From JANPEZ01 sp031423155 (GTDB lineage Bacteria > Actinomycetota > UBA4738 > HRBIN12), in the NCBI GenBank assembly GCA_031423155.1, contig JANPEZ010000161.1, positions 1 to 64,000 of the forward strand: DNA of 64,000 nucleotides. The letters run 5' to 3'. Each line of letters begins with the position of its first letter. Position 1 is the first letter of the stretch. Under the pieces are notes generated by a model. It searched no databases. It saw only the letters and a list, made by a program, of their open reading frames with translations, and was not told where the DNA came from. Made by a program: the position numbers and the translations under genes. Shown piece after piece: positions 18,274-26,657 of this stretch.

Positions 18274-18942
18274 CTAAGCCTGCTCGGTCTCCCGCAGGAA
18301 GGCCAGAACCGCCATGACCCGGCGGTGAACGTCGGGTTCCTCGGTCAGGTCGAGCTTGTGGAAGAGCGAGTTGATGTGCTTCTCGACGGCACGCTCGGTC
18401 AGGAACAGAGCCTTGGCGATCGCGGCGTTGTTCTTGCCCTGAGCCATCTCGCCCAGGACCTCCCGCTCGCGGTCGGTGAGTTGACCGAGCGGGGAGTGCG
18501 CCATCCGCTCTTTCGCGGAAACGAGGGCCTCGACGACCTTTGGATCCAAGACGCTGCCGCCGCGCGAGACCTCGGTCAGGGCGCGGACGAGCTCGTCGAC
18601 ATCGGCGACCCGCTCTTTCAGCAGGTACCCCAGTCCGGCGGCGCCGTCCTTCAACAGGTCGTAGGCGTACTCCTCCTCGGCGAACTGGGACAGGACCACG
18701 ACGCCGATCTCCGGGTAGGTCTCTCGGATCATCTTGGCGGCGTCGATGCCCTCGTTCGTACCAGTGGGGGGCATCCGGATGTCGGTCAGGACCGCGTCGG
18801 GCTTCAACTCCTCGACCGCGGCGAGCAGTTCGTCTTTGGTCGTGGCGGTGCCGACGAGCTCCACGGCGTCGCTGGTCGCGAGCAGGGCCGCTGTACCTTC
18901 CCTGACGAGGTAGTTATCCTCCGCGAACACGACCCGGATCAT
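18274..18942 (-). CDS. LuxR/NarL-type response regulator
   Basis: 222 residues: receiver with acidic residues in VVFAEDNYLVREG, phospho-acceptor Asp in AVLTDIRMPP, the MPPTGTNEGIDAA loop common in actinobacterial NarL regulators, and a LuxR HTH (LTDREREVLGEMAQGKNN, then ERAVEKHINSLFHKL). It is the only DNA-binding regulator of this family in the island and the natural output for the seven HisKA_3 kinases. The ATG at 18942 is 6 bases after TACCAT, so the transcript is probably leaderless. Divergent from the receiver-cyclase gene across 47 bases. Confidence 0.92.
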   Translation of the reverse strand: MIRVVFAEDNYLVREGTAALLATSDAVELVGTATTKDELLAAVEELKPDAVLTDIRMPPTGTNEGIDAAKMIRETYPEIGVVVLSQFAEEEYAYDLLKDGAAGLGYLLKERVADVDELVRALTEVSRGGSVLDPKVVEALVSAKERMAHSPLGQLTDREREVLGEMAQGKNNAAIAKALFLTERAVEKHINSLFHKLDLTEEPDVHRRVMAVLAFLRETEQA

Positions 18943-18948
18943 GCGCGG

Positions 18949-18954
18949 ATGGTA
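18949..18954 (-). promoter_or_regulatory. Leaderless minus-10 box TACCAT for the LuxR regulator
   Basis: Reads TACCAT on the minus strand with 6 bases before the ATG at 18942. Confidence 0.55.
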
Positions 18955-18989
18955 CACGCGCCCGGGCGGCCGAAGGCGAAGGTGGTTGC

Positions 18990-20267
18990 GTGACGATCAG
19001 AGTGGTGCTGGGAGAGGACAACGTCCTCGTGCGCGAGGGCGTGCGGGCCTTGCTCAACTCCTACGACGACATCGAAGTGGTCGGCGTGGCCGAGGACGCA
19101 CCCTCGCTGCTGGCCACCGCGGCCGAGCACACTCCCGACGTAGTCGTCACCGACATCAAGATGCCGCCCTCCTTCCAGCTCGAGGGCATCGACTGCGCCC
19201 ACGCGATCCGCAACGACCACCCCGACACGGGCGTGGTCGTCTTGTCGGCCCACGATGACGAGGCCTACGCGTTGGCGTTGCTGGGAGGGGGCCACAGCGG
19301 CCTGGCGTACCTGTTGAAGGATCGCATCGCTCAGGGTGACGAGCTCGCCCGCGCGATCCGCGAGGTCCATGCCGGTGGCAGCGCCGTCGATCCTCTGATC
19401 GCCGAGCGGCTCTCGGGCCGAAGCGACACCGTCGATGCCGACCGCGAGATCCTCGACATGATGTCGAAGGGTGTCGGCTACGAGCAGATGGCGACGCAGC
19501 TCGGGACCACTCAGGAAGCGGTGGACCGGCGCGTCACGGAACTGTTCCAGCGCATGGCCTCCGGCACCGGCTCCGGCGGCGCCGTGGTCGACGAGATGAA
19601 GAAACTTCACGCGGCGGTGGTCGACAAGGAGTCGACCGCCAGCTCCCTCCGTTCATACGTGCCCTCGCAGGTCGTTCAGCACCTCGCGAGCGGAGACGGC
19701 CAGATGCTGCAACAGGAGTTAGAGGTCACCGTCCTGTTCAGCGACATCCGCGGCTTCTCGACGATCGCCGAACGTCTCTCCGCGCGCGAGATCGCCGACG
19801 TCGTCGGCAAACACCTTTCCGCTATGGCCGAGGTGATCGTCGAACACGGAGGGACCATCGATAAGTTCCAAGGTGATGCGGTGATGGCGATCTTCGGCGC
19901 GCCCGATCCCTTGACCGATCACGCCGAGCGCGCGCTGAAGTGCGCCCTCCACATGCAGAAGCGTCAGGGCGAACTTAACGACGAGGGCTGGGGAAGCGAC
20001 AAGGTCGACACCCTCGGTGTCGGCATCGGTCTCAACACCGGCACCGTCATCGCCGGCGCCATCGGAGGCGGCGGCCGCCTGGAGTACACGGTCATCGGCG
20101 ACGCCGTGAACGTAGCCCAGCGGCTTCAGTCCGAGGCCGCGGCAGGCGAGATTGTCGCAGCGGCCTCCACGGTCGCAGCTGCTCCCGACGTGAGCTGCGA
20201 GCCGATTGGTGCTAGGACAGTGAAGGGGCGCGAGGAGCCCATCGAGGTATTCCGTGTCCTCGCCTGA
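18990..20267 (+). CDS. Receiver-HTH-like-class III cyclase fusion
   Basis: 425 residues. Residues 1-120 form a NarL-like receiver (VVLGEDNVLVREG, VVVTDIKMPP, YLLKDRI) close to the neighbouring regulator. Residues about 150-190 look like a degenerate LuxR HTH (DREILDMMSKGVGYEQMATQLG). Residues about 240-425 are a class III nucleotide cyclase: metal-binding Asp in VLFSDIRGFST, IDKFQGDAVMAIFGAP, and EYTVIGDAVNVAQRLQ with the Asn and Arg of the active site. It probably turns phosphotransfer from the kinases into a cyclic nucleotide signal. GTG start at 18990; the 3' end overlaps kinase 7 by 14 bases, so the two are translated together. Confidence 0.9.
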   Translation: MTIRVVLGEDNVLVREGVRALLNSYDDIEVVGVAEDAPSLLATAAEHTPDVVVTDIKMPPSFQLEGIDCAHAIRNDHPDTGVVVLSAHDDEAYALALLGGGHSGLAYLLKDRIAQGDELARAIREVHAGGSAVDPLIAERLSGRSDTVDADREILDMMSKGVGYEQMATQLGTTQEAVDRRVTELFQRMASGTGSGGAVVDEMKKLHAAVVDKESTASSLRSYVPSQVVQHLASGDGQMLQQELEVTVLFSDIRGFSTIAERLSAREIADVVGKHLSAMAEVIVEHGGTIDKFQGDAVMAIFGAPDPLTDHAERALKCALHMQKRQGELNDEGWGSDKVDTLGVGIGLNTGTVIAGAIGGGGRLEYTVIGDAVNVAQRLQSEAAAGEIVAAASTVAAAPDVSCEPIGARTVKGREEPIEVFRVLA

Positions 20268-22437
20268 TAGCGCCGAAGGTCTAGCCGCTGGCGCGGCCGC
20301 GCTCCCCCGCCCCACCCGATGGCCATGGCTCGTTCTTGCCGTGTTCGTCACGATCGCTGCTGTCGCGATGATCCTCGTCTCCATCAACGACGAGTCCCTG
20401 GGCGAGCAGATCCCTTACGTGATCGCGTTCTCGATGTTCGGCGTGGTCGGCGCGCTCATCGCGAGTCGTGACCGGGGGAACAGGATCGGACTCATCCTGC
20501 TCATGGCGTCGTTCCTCACCGCCCTGTCGTTCCTTTCCTTCGAGGTCCTCACCTACTCGCTGGTCCGTGGGCAGAGCGGTTGGTGGGTCGTGCCATCCGC
20601 GTTGGCGAACAGCACCGGTTGGCTCTTCGGGATCCTTCCCGCCATCTTCTTCCTGCCGCTGCTCTTCCCCGATGGACATGTGGCGTCCCCGCGATGGCGG
20701 GTGCTCTTGTGGATCATCAACGTCTTCCTGGCGGTGGTCGCCATCAACCTGCTCTTCGGGCAGGAGACCATCTCCGGCTCGACCGACGCGTACAAGATCG
20801 CCAACCCCTTCTATATGGACGCCGCCGGAAGCATCCCCGTCGATGCCCTGATCGCCATCATGTTCCCCGCCGTCTTCGGAGCGGGAATCGCCTCTTTGAT
20901 CGTGCGGTTCCGTCGCGCTCAGGGAGTCGAGCGTCAGCAGATCAAGTGGGTTGCTTTCGGTCTCGGCCTGGCGCTGATGATCATCTTCTCGTCCAGCTCC
21001 GCGCAGGAGGAGTCCGTTCTAACGGCCTGGATCAACGGAGCGGGGTTCATGCTTTTCCCGATCTCGATCGGCATCGCGGTCTTGCGGTTCCACCTCTACG
21101 ACCTCGACCTCGTCGTGAAGAAGACCCTGATCTACGCAGCCTTTGCGGTGCTGGCGACCGCGATCTACCTCGCGATGGTGGTCGGAGTCGGGGCGTGGCT
21201 CGGGCGTAACAACTCGCTCCTGACGATGCTCGCCGCCGTCGTTGTGGCGCTCACGTTCCAACCCGCGCGTGCCCGTCTCACACGTCTAGCCGATCGCATG
21301 GTCTACGGCAAGAGGGCGACGCCCTACGAGGTCCTGTCCGAATTCTCCGAACGGGTGGGAGAGGCCTACTCGGCCGACGACGTTCTGCCGCGCATGGCGC
21401 GCATCCTCGGTGAGGGCGTCGGTGCCGAACGCGCAGACGTTTGGCTCGTGGTGGACGACGCGCTGCGTGACGTGGCCGCATGGCCGGCCGATTCTGAAGT
21501 CTCGGGCGCCCTTCCCATCACGAACGGAGCGATCCCGCCGATCGACGGTGCCGACCGCGCCTATCCAGTCGAGCAGGCCGGCGAGCTCCTCGGCGCGCTC
21601 ACGATCCGTAAGCCAGCCGCCGATCCGGTTTCACCGGCCGACGAGAAGTTGATCGCCGGCTTGGCATCGCAGGCGGGTCTTGTCCTTCGCAACGTGAGGC
21701 TCACGGAAGAGTTGAAGGCTCGATTGCAGGACTTGAAGGGCGCGCAGAAACGCCTCGTTTCGGCCCAAGACGAGGAGCGCCGCAAGCTCGAGCGCAACAT
21801 CCACGACGGCGCGCAGCAGCAGCTGGTCGCTTTGGCCGTCAAGGCACGTCTGGCCCGCCAGTTCACCGACCGGGATCCGGCGCGGGTCGTCGAGATGCTC
21901 GATCAGATAGAGACCGAGATGCAACAGGCGCTGGAGGACCTGCGCGACCTAGCCCGGGGCATCTACCCACCGCTCTTAGCGGACAAAGGCATCGGGGCCG
22001 CCATAGAGGCCCAAGCACGCCGTTCTCCCCTCCCGGTTTCGGTTGGATCCGATGTCGCGGGCCGTTTCGCTCGTGAGGTCGAGGCAGCCGTATATTTCTG
22101 CGTCCTCGAGGCGCTTCAGAACGCGGCCAAGTACTCGGAGGCGAGTGCAGTCACGGTCAGCTTCTATCGCGAGGCCGACGACCTGGTTTTCGTCGTCACC
22201 GACGACGGTAGTGGGTTCGATCCCTCGGCGATCGGATACGGCACGGGTCTTCAGGGCATCGCCGATCGCCTCGGCGCTCTCGAGGGCTCGATGTCCGTTG
22301 CAAGCTCGCCTGGTGCCGGCACGATACTGACCGGTCGTCTTCCGGTCGTTGAGCTCAGCTTGCCGTCCGAGGATGATGTCTCGGGCGTAGTCGAGGTACA
22401 ACAGCACGTTCAAAGCGTGGAGTCGGCAGACGCGTAG
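20254..22437 (+). CDS. Membrane sensor histidine kinase 7 (HisKA_3 type)
   Basis: 727 residues, same family as the minus-strand array: multi-pass sensor (PLLFPDGHVASPRWR), linker (RMVYGKRATPYEVL), GAF-like domain, phospho-acceptor His517 (ERNIHDGAQQQL) and HATPase (ALQNAAKYS, DDGSGFD, GTGLQGIADRL), then a roughly 30-residue acidic tail absent from the others. GTG start inside the end of the receiver-cyclase gene, which makes that protein its most likely partner. Followed by a membrane protein gene. Confidence 0.9.
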   Translation: MSSPDSAEGLAAGAAALPRPTRWPWLVLAVFVTIAAVAMILVSINDESLGEQIPYVIAFSMFGVVGALIASRDRGNRIGLILLMASFLTALSFLSFEVLTYSLVRGQSGWWVVPSALANSTGWLFGILPAIFFLPLLFPDGHVASPRWRVLLWIINVFLAVVAINLLFGQETISGSTDAYKIANPFYMDAAGSIPVDALIAIMFPAVFGAGIASLIVRFRRAQGVERQQIKWVAFGLGLALMIIFSSSSAQEESVLTAWINGAGFMLFPISIGIAVLRFHLYDLDLVVKKTLIYAAFAVLATAIYLAMVVGVGAWLGRNNSLLTMLAAVVVALTFQPARARLTRLADRMVYGKRATPYEVLSEFSERVGEAYSADDVLPRMARILGEGVGAERADVWLVVDDALRDVAAWPADSEVSGALPITNGAIPPIDGADRAYPVEQAGELLGALTIRKPAADPVSPADEKLIAGLASQAGLVLRNVRLTEELKARLQDLKGAQKRLVSAQDEERRKLERNIHDGAQQQLVALAVKARLARQFTDRDPARVVEMLDQIETEMQQALEDLRDLARGIYPPLLADKGIGAAIEAQARRSPLPVSVGSDVAGRFAREVEAAVYFCVLEALQNAAKYSEASAVTVSFYREADDLVFVVTDDGSGFDPSAIGYGTGLQGIADRLGALEGSMSVASSPGAGTILTGRLPVVELSLPSEDDVSGVVEVQQHVQSVESADA

Positions 22438-22454
22438 AGAGGGAGGCTAGATCG

Positions 22455-23219
22455 ATGGAAACTACGTCTTCAAACAAGGGTGTCGGTAAGGGGCGGCTCA
22501 TCGCATTCCGCGTGCTCGCGGTCCTGTCGGCACTCGTCAACATCATCTTCACCATCCCGGGCTTCCTCATCACGTGGTTCGACCACGGCAAAGACTCGAT
22601 ACACCACGTGCACCTGGCGACCGGCATCGGCTTCGGGTTATTCCTCGGAGTCGGCCTGCTGTTGAGCGCCTGGAAGCCTGAGAAGTACATCTCCCTCTTC
22701 CAGTGTGGGATCGCCGTGGCTGCAGCGGGCCTTATCGAGATCGCGTCGAGTGACTTCTTGAGTGGCTTCGCTTTGGTCTACATCGTTGCGATCGCGATCT
22801 TGGTTGCGCTGCACCCGGCGCGCGACGAAGTCTTGAAGCCTCGTACTCCCGACCTTCGGATGGCGGTGCTACCGGTACTGTCCTTCATCCCTGCTGTTGC
22901 CTACGGCCTTACGCAGTCGAAGCTGCAGAAGAACGGGGTGGCGGTAGATCCTCATGTCGAGCTTCACCACTACTCGGGCATCGCTTGGACGACGATCGGC
23001 GCCTCGCTGGCGGGACTCGGAGCGGCCATGCGCACTCGCGGCTATCGCCTATCCGCCTGGTTCGTAGGCGTCGCCTGGGTGAGTCTCGGAGCCGTCTCTT
23101 TGAGGTACCCGAAGTACCCCAGCGCTCTCGAGTCCGTTTGGGCGTGGGCAGCGCTCGCCTGCGGAGTGGCGTTCGTCTTGATCGCAGAGGCCGTGTCGAG
23201 GACCGAGCCGGCCGGATGA
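22455..23219 (+). CDS. Multi-pass membrane protein of unknown function
   Basis: 254 residues with about seven hydrophobic segments. I do not recognise the family. Histidines sit in likely membrane-edge positions (DSIHHVHLATG, LHHYSGIAW). ATG at 22455 follows GGGAGG. It lies 17 bases after kinase 7 and overlaps the next small gene by ATGA, so it is probably part of that operon. Confidence 0.7.
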   Translation: METTSSNKGVGKGRLIAFRVLAVLSALVNIIFTIPGFLITWFDHGKDSIHHVHLATGIGFGLFLGVGLLLSAWKPEKYISLFQCGIAVAAAGLIEIASSDFLSGFALVYIVAIAILVALHPARDEVLKPRTPDLRMAVLPVLSFIPAVAYGLTQSKLQKNGVAVDPHVELHHYSGIAWTTIGASLAGLGAAMRTRGYRLSAWFVGVAWVSLGAVSLRYPKYPSALESVWAWAALACGVAFVLIAEAVSRTEPAG

Positions 23220-23416
23220 CAGGTGCGCTTCCGGCTCGCAAGAAGCCGAACCTGTTCCGTCGCGCCGAGCGCGCGATCGTCGGCTTCGGCATGGGCATCG
23301 GTGCCTTCTTCATCGAGAAGTTGGTCATGCGCTCCATCAAGAAGGGCGGTGGCAAGACCAAGCCCGACCCGGCGACGCAGATGAAGAGCACCGGCGGGGA
23401 GATAGAGCACGACTAG
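23216..23416 (+). CDS. Small basic protein with one hydrophobic segment
   Basis: 66 residues, MTGALPARKKPNLFRRAERA then a hydrophobic stretch (IVGFGMGIGAFFIEKLV) and a charged tail ending EIEHD. The ATG overlaps the previous stop (ATGA). Unknown family. The last residues and stop are encoded within the left arm of the palindrome at 23407-23430. Confidence 0.65.
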   Translation: MTGALPARKKPNLFRRAERAIVGFGMGIGAFFIEKLVMRSIKKGGGKTKPDPATQMKSTGGEIEHD

Positions 23417-23430
23417 CGCTCTAGTCGTGC
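23407..23430. terminator. Bidirectional palindromic terminator covering both stop codons
   Basis: Perfect ten-base arms GCACGACTAG and CTAGTCGTGC around a CGCT loop. The left arm contains the TAG of the small plus-strand gene; the right arm contains the TAG of the minus-strand UspA-UbiB gene, so both proteins end in His-Asp. There is no long U tract, but the position between convergent genes supports a bidirectional terminator. Confidence 0.7.
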
Positions 23431-25505
23431 TTGCGGATCAGGTCGACCAGTAGCCCGAACGTCAGCAGCGCGCCGAGCGCGCCCAGCGCACCGGGGATCC
23501 ACGCTGCCACATCCGCTGCGCTGGCCGTCATCGCCGTTCCCAGCAGCGCCGCGCCGGCCGTGATGCCGAGTGACAACCGCCGTCCCGCGCGTCGGATCGT
23601 CTCCTCCAGTTTGGCCGCGCGGAAGTTGACCTCGAGCTTCTGTCCGGGGCGCGCCCCTATGAGCCGTTCGAGCGCTTCGACGACCGAGCGGAAGCGCACC
23701 TTCAGCTTCTGCGACTGGTAGTAGAGGGTCTTGGGGTCGAAGCTGCCCTTGATGCCGCCCATCACACCGCGCATCAGGTACGAGCCCGCGACCTCGAAGG
23801 GATCAAGGTCCGGGTCCAGTTGCGCCGTCGCCAGCTGCATCTGGGCCATCGCCTTCCCGGTGAGCGCGAGCGAAGCCGGAAGCGGCACGTCGTGGCGGAT
23901 CGAGATCTCGGTCATCTCCTGAAGGATGGGACCGAGCTGGATGTCCTTCAGAGAGGCCGTCCGGTACTTGGCCATGATCTCGCCGATCTCCTCTTGGAAC
24001 TTGTCCACGTTCAGGTCGCTGCGGTCGATCGCGCCGGCCAGCATCAAGGACACGTCGGTCAAGAACCCGACGTCTTGCTGCCAGAACGCCATCAGCAGCA
24101 GCATCAGGTGCTCGCGCATCTCCGGCCCGACCTCACCGACCATCCCGAAATCGAGGAAGTAGATCTTGTCCTTCCACCACATCAGGTTCCCCGGGTGCGG
24201 GTCGGCGTGGAAGAACCCGTCCGTAAGGATCTGCTTGTAGTAGGACTCCAGCAGTTGTCTCGCGGCCTCTTTGCGCTCGGGGCCTTCCGGCGCCTGCGTT
24301 ATGGGCGCGCCCTGGATCTCCTCCATCACGAGCAGTCGCGAGGTCGAGATGTCGGTGAAGACGCCGGGTACCGCAAGGTGCGAATAGCCCTCGATGACCC
24401 CGCGCATCTTGCCGATGTTGGAGGCTTCCTGCCGGAAGTCCAACTCGCGGTGAAGCGAGGTCGAAAGGTGCTCGAACACCGCGCCCATGTCGATGACCTG
24501 CTTCAGTTCCTTACGATCGGAGACCTTCTCCGCGAACAGTTCCAGCAGCGCCAGGTCCTGCTCGATGTCCTCGCGCGCGCCGGGCCGCTGCACCTTCACG
24601 ACGACGCGATCCCCGTTCGCAAGGGTCGCGCGGTGGACCTCCGCGATCGTCCCGGCCGCCAGCGGTTTGGGATCGATCGACTCGAACACGTCCTCCCACG
24701 GAACGCCCAGCTCCTGTTCCATGACTTTGACGACCTGCTCTTCGGTCAGGGCCGGAACGTGGTCCTGCAAGGTGGCGAGTTCTTCGATGAACTCGGGCGG
24801 TAGAAGATCCGGGCGCGTGGACAGGACCTGGCCGAGCTTGGCGAACGTCGGGCCCAGTTCCTCGAGCGCTTCACGAAGACGCTTGGCCTGGCGTCGGCGG
24901 CCGGTCGCGCCTTCCGCGTCCGGACGGCCGAACAGTTCCTTCAGGCCGTGCTTGGCCATGACGGTTCCGATCCGGGTGCCGCGCGCCATCAGGTGGGGTT
25001 CGACTTCGCCGACGTCGCTGCCGCGGATCACCGTGGCGGTTCGCGCGGCCGGGCCCTGACCGTCCGCCGCGAAAGTGTTCACGATGATCACCGTGCAACG
25101 CGCGTTGTGCGAGATCCGATTCGGCACGTTGCCCAGCAGGAACTCCTTGCGCCCGGCCATGCCCGCGTTCCCGACGATCAGGACGTCGGCGCTCTCGTCC
25201 TCCGTCGCCTGGACTATCGCCATAGCGGGGTCGTCGTCGACGACGACCTTGGTACGACCGCGCACGCCGGCCAGTTCGAACGCGAACTTCTGAAGCTCGT
25301 CCGCGGCGGCGCCTGCTTGGGTCCTCTCGGCGGCCCCGTACTCGGTGTCCGCCGGGTGAGCGGCCAGGATCACTTGCACTACGAACAGCTCGGCGCCGAA
25401 TCGCTCGGCGAAGTCGGCAGCCCACTTCACGGCGCGGTCCGCGGTCTCGGACCGGTCGGTCCCGACCATCACCCGCCGCACGGGGCCTGAGAGAACGTCT
25501 TTCAT
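23421..25505 (-). CDS. UspA-UbiB (ABC1 kinase-like) fusion protein
   Basis: 694 residues. Residues 1-145 are a universal stress domain with an intact ATP motif (GNAGMAGRKEFLLGNVP). After a linker comes an ABC1/UbiB/ADCK domain: KLGQ in FAKLGQVLSTRPD, the Ala-rich nucleotide loop AAGTIAEVHRA, VVVKVQRPG, HADPHPGN and the metal-binding DFG in YFLDFGMVGE. The C-terminus has one or two membrane helices (LGITAGAALLG, ALGALLTFGLLVDLI), as in UbiB proteins. UbiB proteins support quinone or membrane-lipid homeostasis; joining one to a stress sensor is unusual. The ATG at 25505 is 6 bases after CATGAT, possibly leaderless. Confidence 0.88.
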   Translation of the reverse strand: MKDVLSGPVRRVMVGTDRSETADRAVKWAADFAERFGAELFVVQVILAAHPADTEYGAAERTQAGAAADELQKFAFELAGVRGRTKVVVDDDPAMAIVQATEDESADVLIVGNAGMAGRKEFLLGNVPNRISHNARCTVIIVNTFAADGQGPAARTATVIRGSDVGEVEPHLMARGTRIGTVMAKHGLKELFGRPDAEGATGRRRQAKRLREALEELGPTFAKLGQVLSTRPDLLPPEFIEELATLQDHVPALTEEQVVKVMEQELGVPWEDVFESIDPKPLAAGTIAEVHRATLANGDRVVVKVQRPGAREDIEQDLALLELFAEKVSDRKELKQVIDMGAVFEHLSTSLHRELDFRQEASNIGKMRGVIEGYSHLAVPGVFTDISTSRLLVMEEIQGAPITQAPEGPERKEAARQLLESYYKQILTDGFFHADPHPGNLMWWKDKIYFLDFGMVGEVGPEMREHLMLLLMAFWQQDVGFLTDVSLMLAGAIDRSDLNVDKFQEEIGEIMAKYRTASLKDIQLGPILQEMTEISIRHDVPLPASLALTGKAMAQMQLATAQLDPDLDPFEVAGSYLMRGVMGGIKGSFDPKTLYYQSQKLKVRFRSVVEALERLIGARPGQKLEVNFRAAKLEETIRRAGRRLSLGITAGAALLGTAMTASAADVAAWIPGALGALGALLTFGLLVDLIRKHD

Positions 25506-25566
25506 GCGCGCATCATGCCTGATGAAGGGCCACCACGGCGAGGAGGACCGCCAGCGGTTCCGAAGT

Positions 25567-25578
25567 GGTGCCAGCACC
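25567..25578. promoter_or_regulatory. Palindrome GGTGC-CA-GCACC between UspA-UbiB and tRNA-Thr
   Basis: Perfect five-base arms around CA, 61 bases upstream of the UspA-UbiB start and 9 bases before the minus-10 box of tRNA-Thr(CGU). Shares its core with the sites at 2945-2966 and 17760-17773. Confidence 0.4.
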
Positions 25579-25586
25579 CCCGTTGC

Positions 25587-25592
25587 TAGACT
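25587..25592 (+). promoter_or_regulatory. Minus-10 box TAGACT of tRNA-Thr(CGU)
   Basis: TAGACT ending 10 bases before the tRNA 5' end. The second tRNA-Thr gene has the same hexamer 9 bases before it. Confidence 0.6.
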
Positions 25593-25602
25593 CGTGCCCG
25601 CC

Positions 25603-25674
25603 GCCGGAGTAGCTCAGGGGTAGAGCAACCGCCTCGTAAGTGGTAGGTCGTGGGTTCGAATCCCACCTCCGGCT
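25603..25674 (+). tRNA. tRNA-Thr (anticodon CGU)
   Basis: Full cloverleaf: acceptor GCCGGAG/CTCCGGC, D stem GCTC/GAGC, anticodon stem ACCGC/GTGGT with loop CTCGTAA (anticodon CGT at 25635-25637), T stem GTGGG/CCCAC with TTCGAAT loop, discriminator T. CCA is not encoded. Confidence 0.96.
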
Positions 25675-25717
25675 CTCGCGCGCAGCACCCTCCTCGGCTT
25701 CGCCCGCATACAAGCAG

Positions 25718-25743
25718 AACGGGGCCCCGAAAGAGGCCCCGTT
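25718..25743. terminator. Terminator hairpin between tRNA-Thr and the lysyl-oxidase-like gene
   Basis: Arms AACGGGGCC and GGCCCCGTT around an 8-base loop, between the plus-strand tRNA and the end of the minus-strand gene at 25782. Suitable for both directions; U tract weak. Confidence 0.65.
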
Positions 25744-25781
25744 CACCACTACTTATCGTCGTCCGGTTCGTCCCGGTCTAC

Positions 25782-26657
25782 TCAGCGGTTCTGCAGGCCG
25801 TCCCCGCACATGTCGTCTGTCGGGACCCCGCAGCTGGAGCTCGCGATGATCTCGAACTTGGCGTTCCCCATGCTGTCGCGGGTGATGCGGATGCTCCTCC
25901 ACGCCATGTTGTTCGTGTAGTTGCTCTCCACGAACTGCTTGCTCTGGTTGGCGTTCACCACCAGGTAGTAGATCCCCGGAGGAGCTCCCGTGAAGTCCAC
26001 CTCCATGCCCGGGAGCGAGTGGTGGTACTGGTCCATCCAGCCGACGGAAACTCCCTGGTACGGAGCCGTGCGGTCGCAGGCCCAGTATGTACGGCCCCCC
26101 GTGTTGGAGTGGTCGTTGTACTTGATCCAGTCGATCAGGCAGAACGTGGTCTTGATCGACTGTGCCTTGCCCAGGTTGTTCACGTACACCTTGCCGAACT
26201 TGCCGCCGGTTCCGTTGTCGGCCGCGTACCGCAGTTCGAACAGGCCCACGTTGCCGATGTGCCAGTGATTGTGCTCTGCGTGGAACTCGAACTGGGTCGT
26301 CGCGAGCGAGCACGCGATCGACGCCGTGGGGTCACTGGCTCCTCCCACCTTGTTCCAGATGTCCTGGATCGCCGTGGTGGTGCCTCCCTGGTCACCGAGC
26401 ACAGTCGCTGGGTGCAGGTGCCAAGGACCGGCGCCCAGGTTGACGATGGCGTTGGACAGCCGAAGGTACTCGCGCTGTTGCGTGTTCTGGATCTGCAGCT
26501 GATGCGGTACGACCGAGCGTAGATCTGGCAGAAGCCCGCCCGGACAAGAGAACGTAGCGGCCGCTCCGCCGGCGGGTACAGCCTGAGTTACCGCGAACAA
26601 GGTGGCCGACATCACCCCCACGCTCAAACCGAGCATCCGTGCCCTTCGAAACCTCAT
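25782..26657 (-). CDS. Secreted lysyl-oxidase-like copper protein
   Basis: 291 residues. A signal peptide (RRARMLGLSVGVMSATLFAV) leads into an all-beta domain. The EFHAEHNHWHIG motif at about residues 122-133 matches the His-rich copper site of lysyl oxidases, which deaminate lysine side chains or amines, and TFCLIDW follows as in bacterial members. Probably exported to the cell surface. ATG at 26657 is preceded by GGGGAGGGG. It stands alone, between a terminator hairpin and a gene reading away from it. Confidence 0.82.
   Translation of the reverse strand: MRFRRARMLGLSVGVMSATLFAVTQAVPAGGAAATFSCPGGLLPDLRSVVPHQLQIQNTQQREYLRLSNAIVNLGAGPWHLHPATVLGDQGGTTTAIQDIWNKVGGASDPTASIACSLATTQFEFHAEHNHWHIGNVGLFELRYAADNGTGGKFGKVYVNNLGKAQSIKTTFCLIDWIKYNDHSNTGGRTYWACDRTAPYQGVSVGWMDQYHHSLPGMEVDFTGAPPGIYYLVVNANQSKQFVESNYTNNMAWRSIRITRDSMGNAKFEIIASSSCGVPTDDMCGDGLQNR

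Noticed and set aside
23820..24803. 327-codon plus-strand frame opposite the UspA-UbiB gene
   Set aside because: Shadow of the conserved UbiB domain on the other strand.
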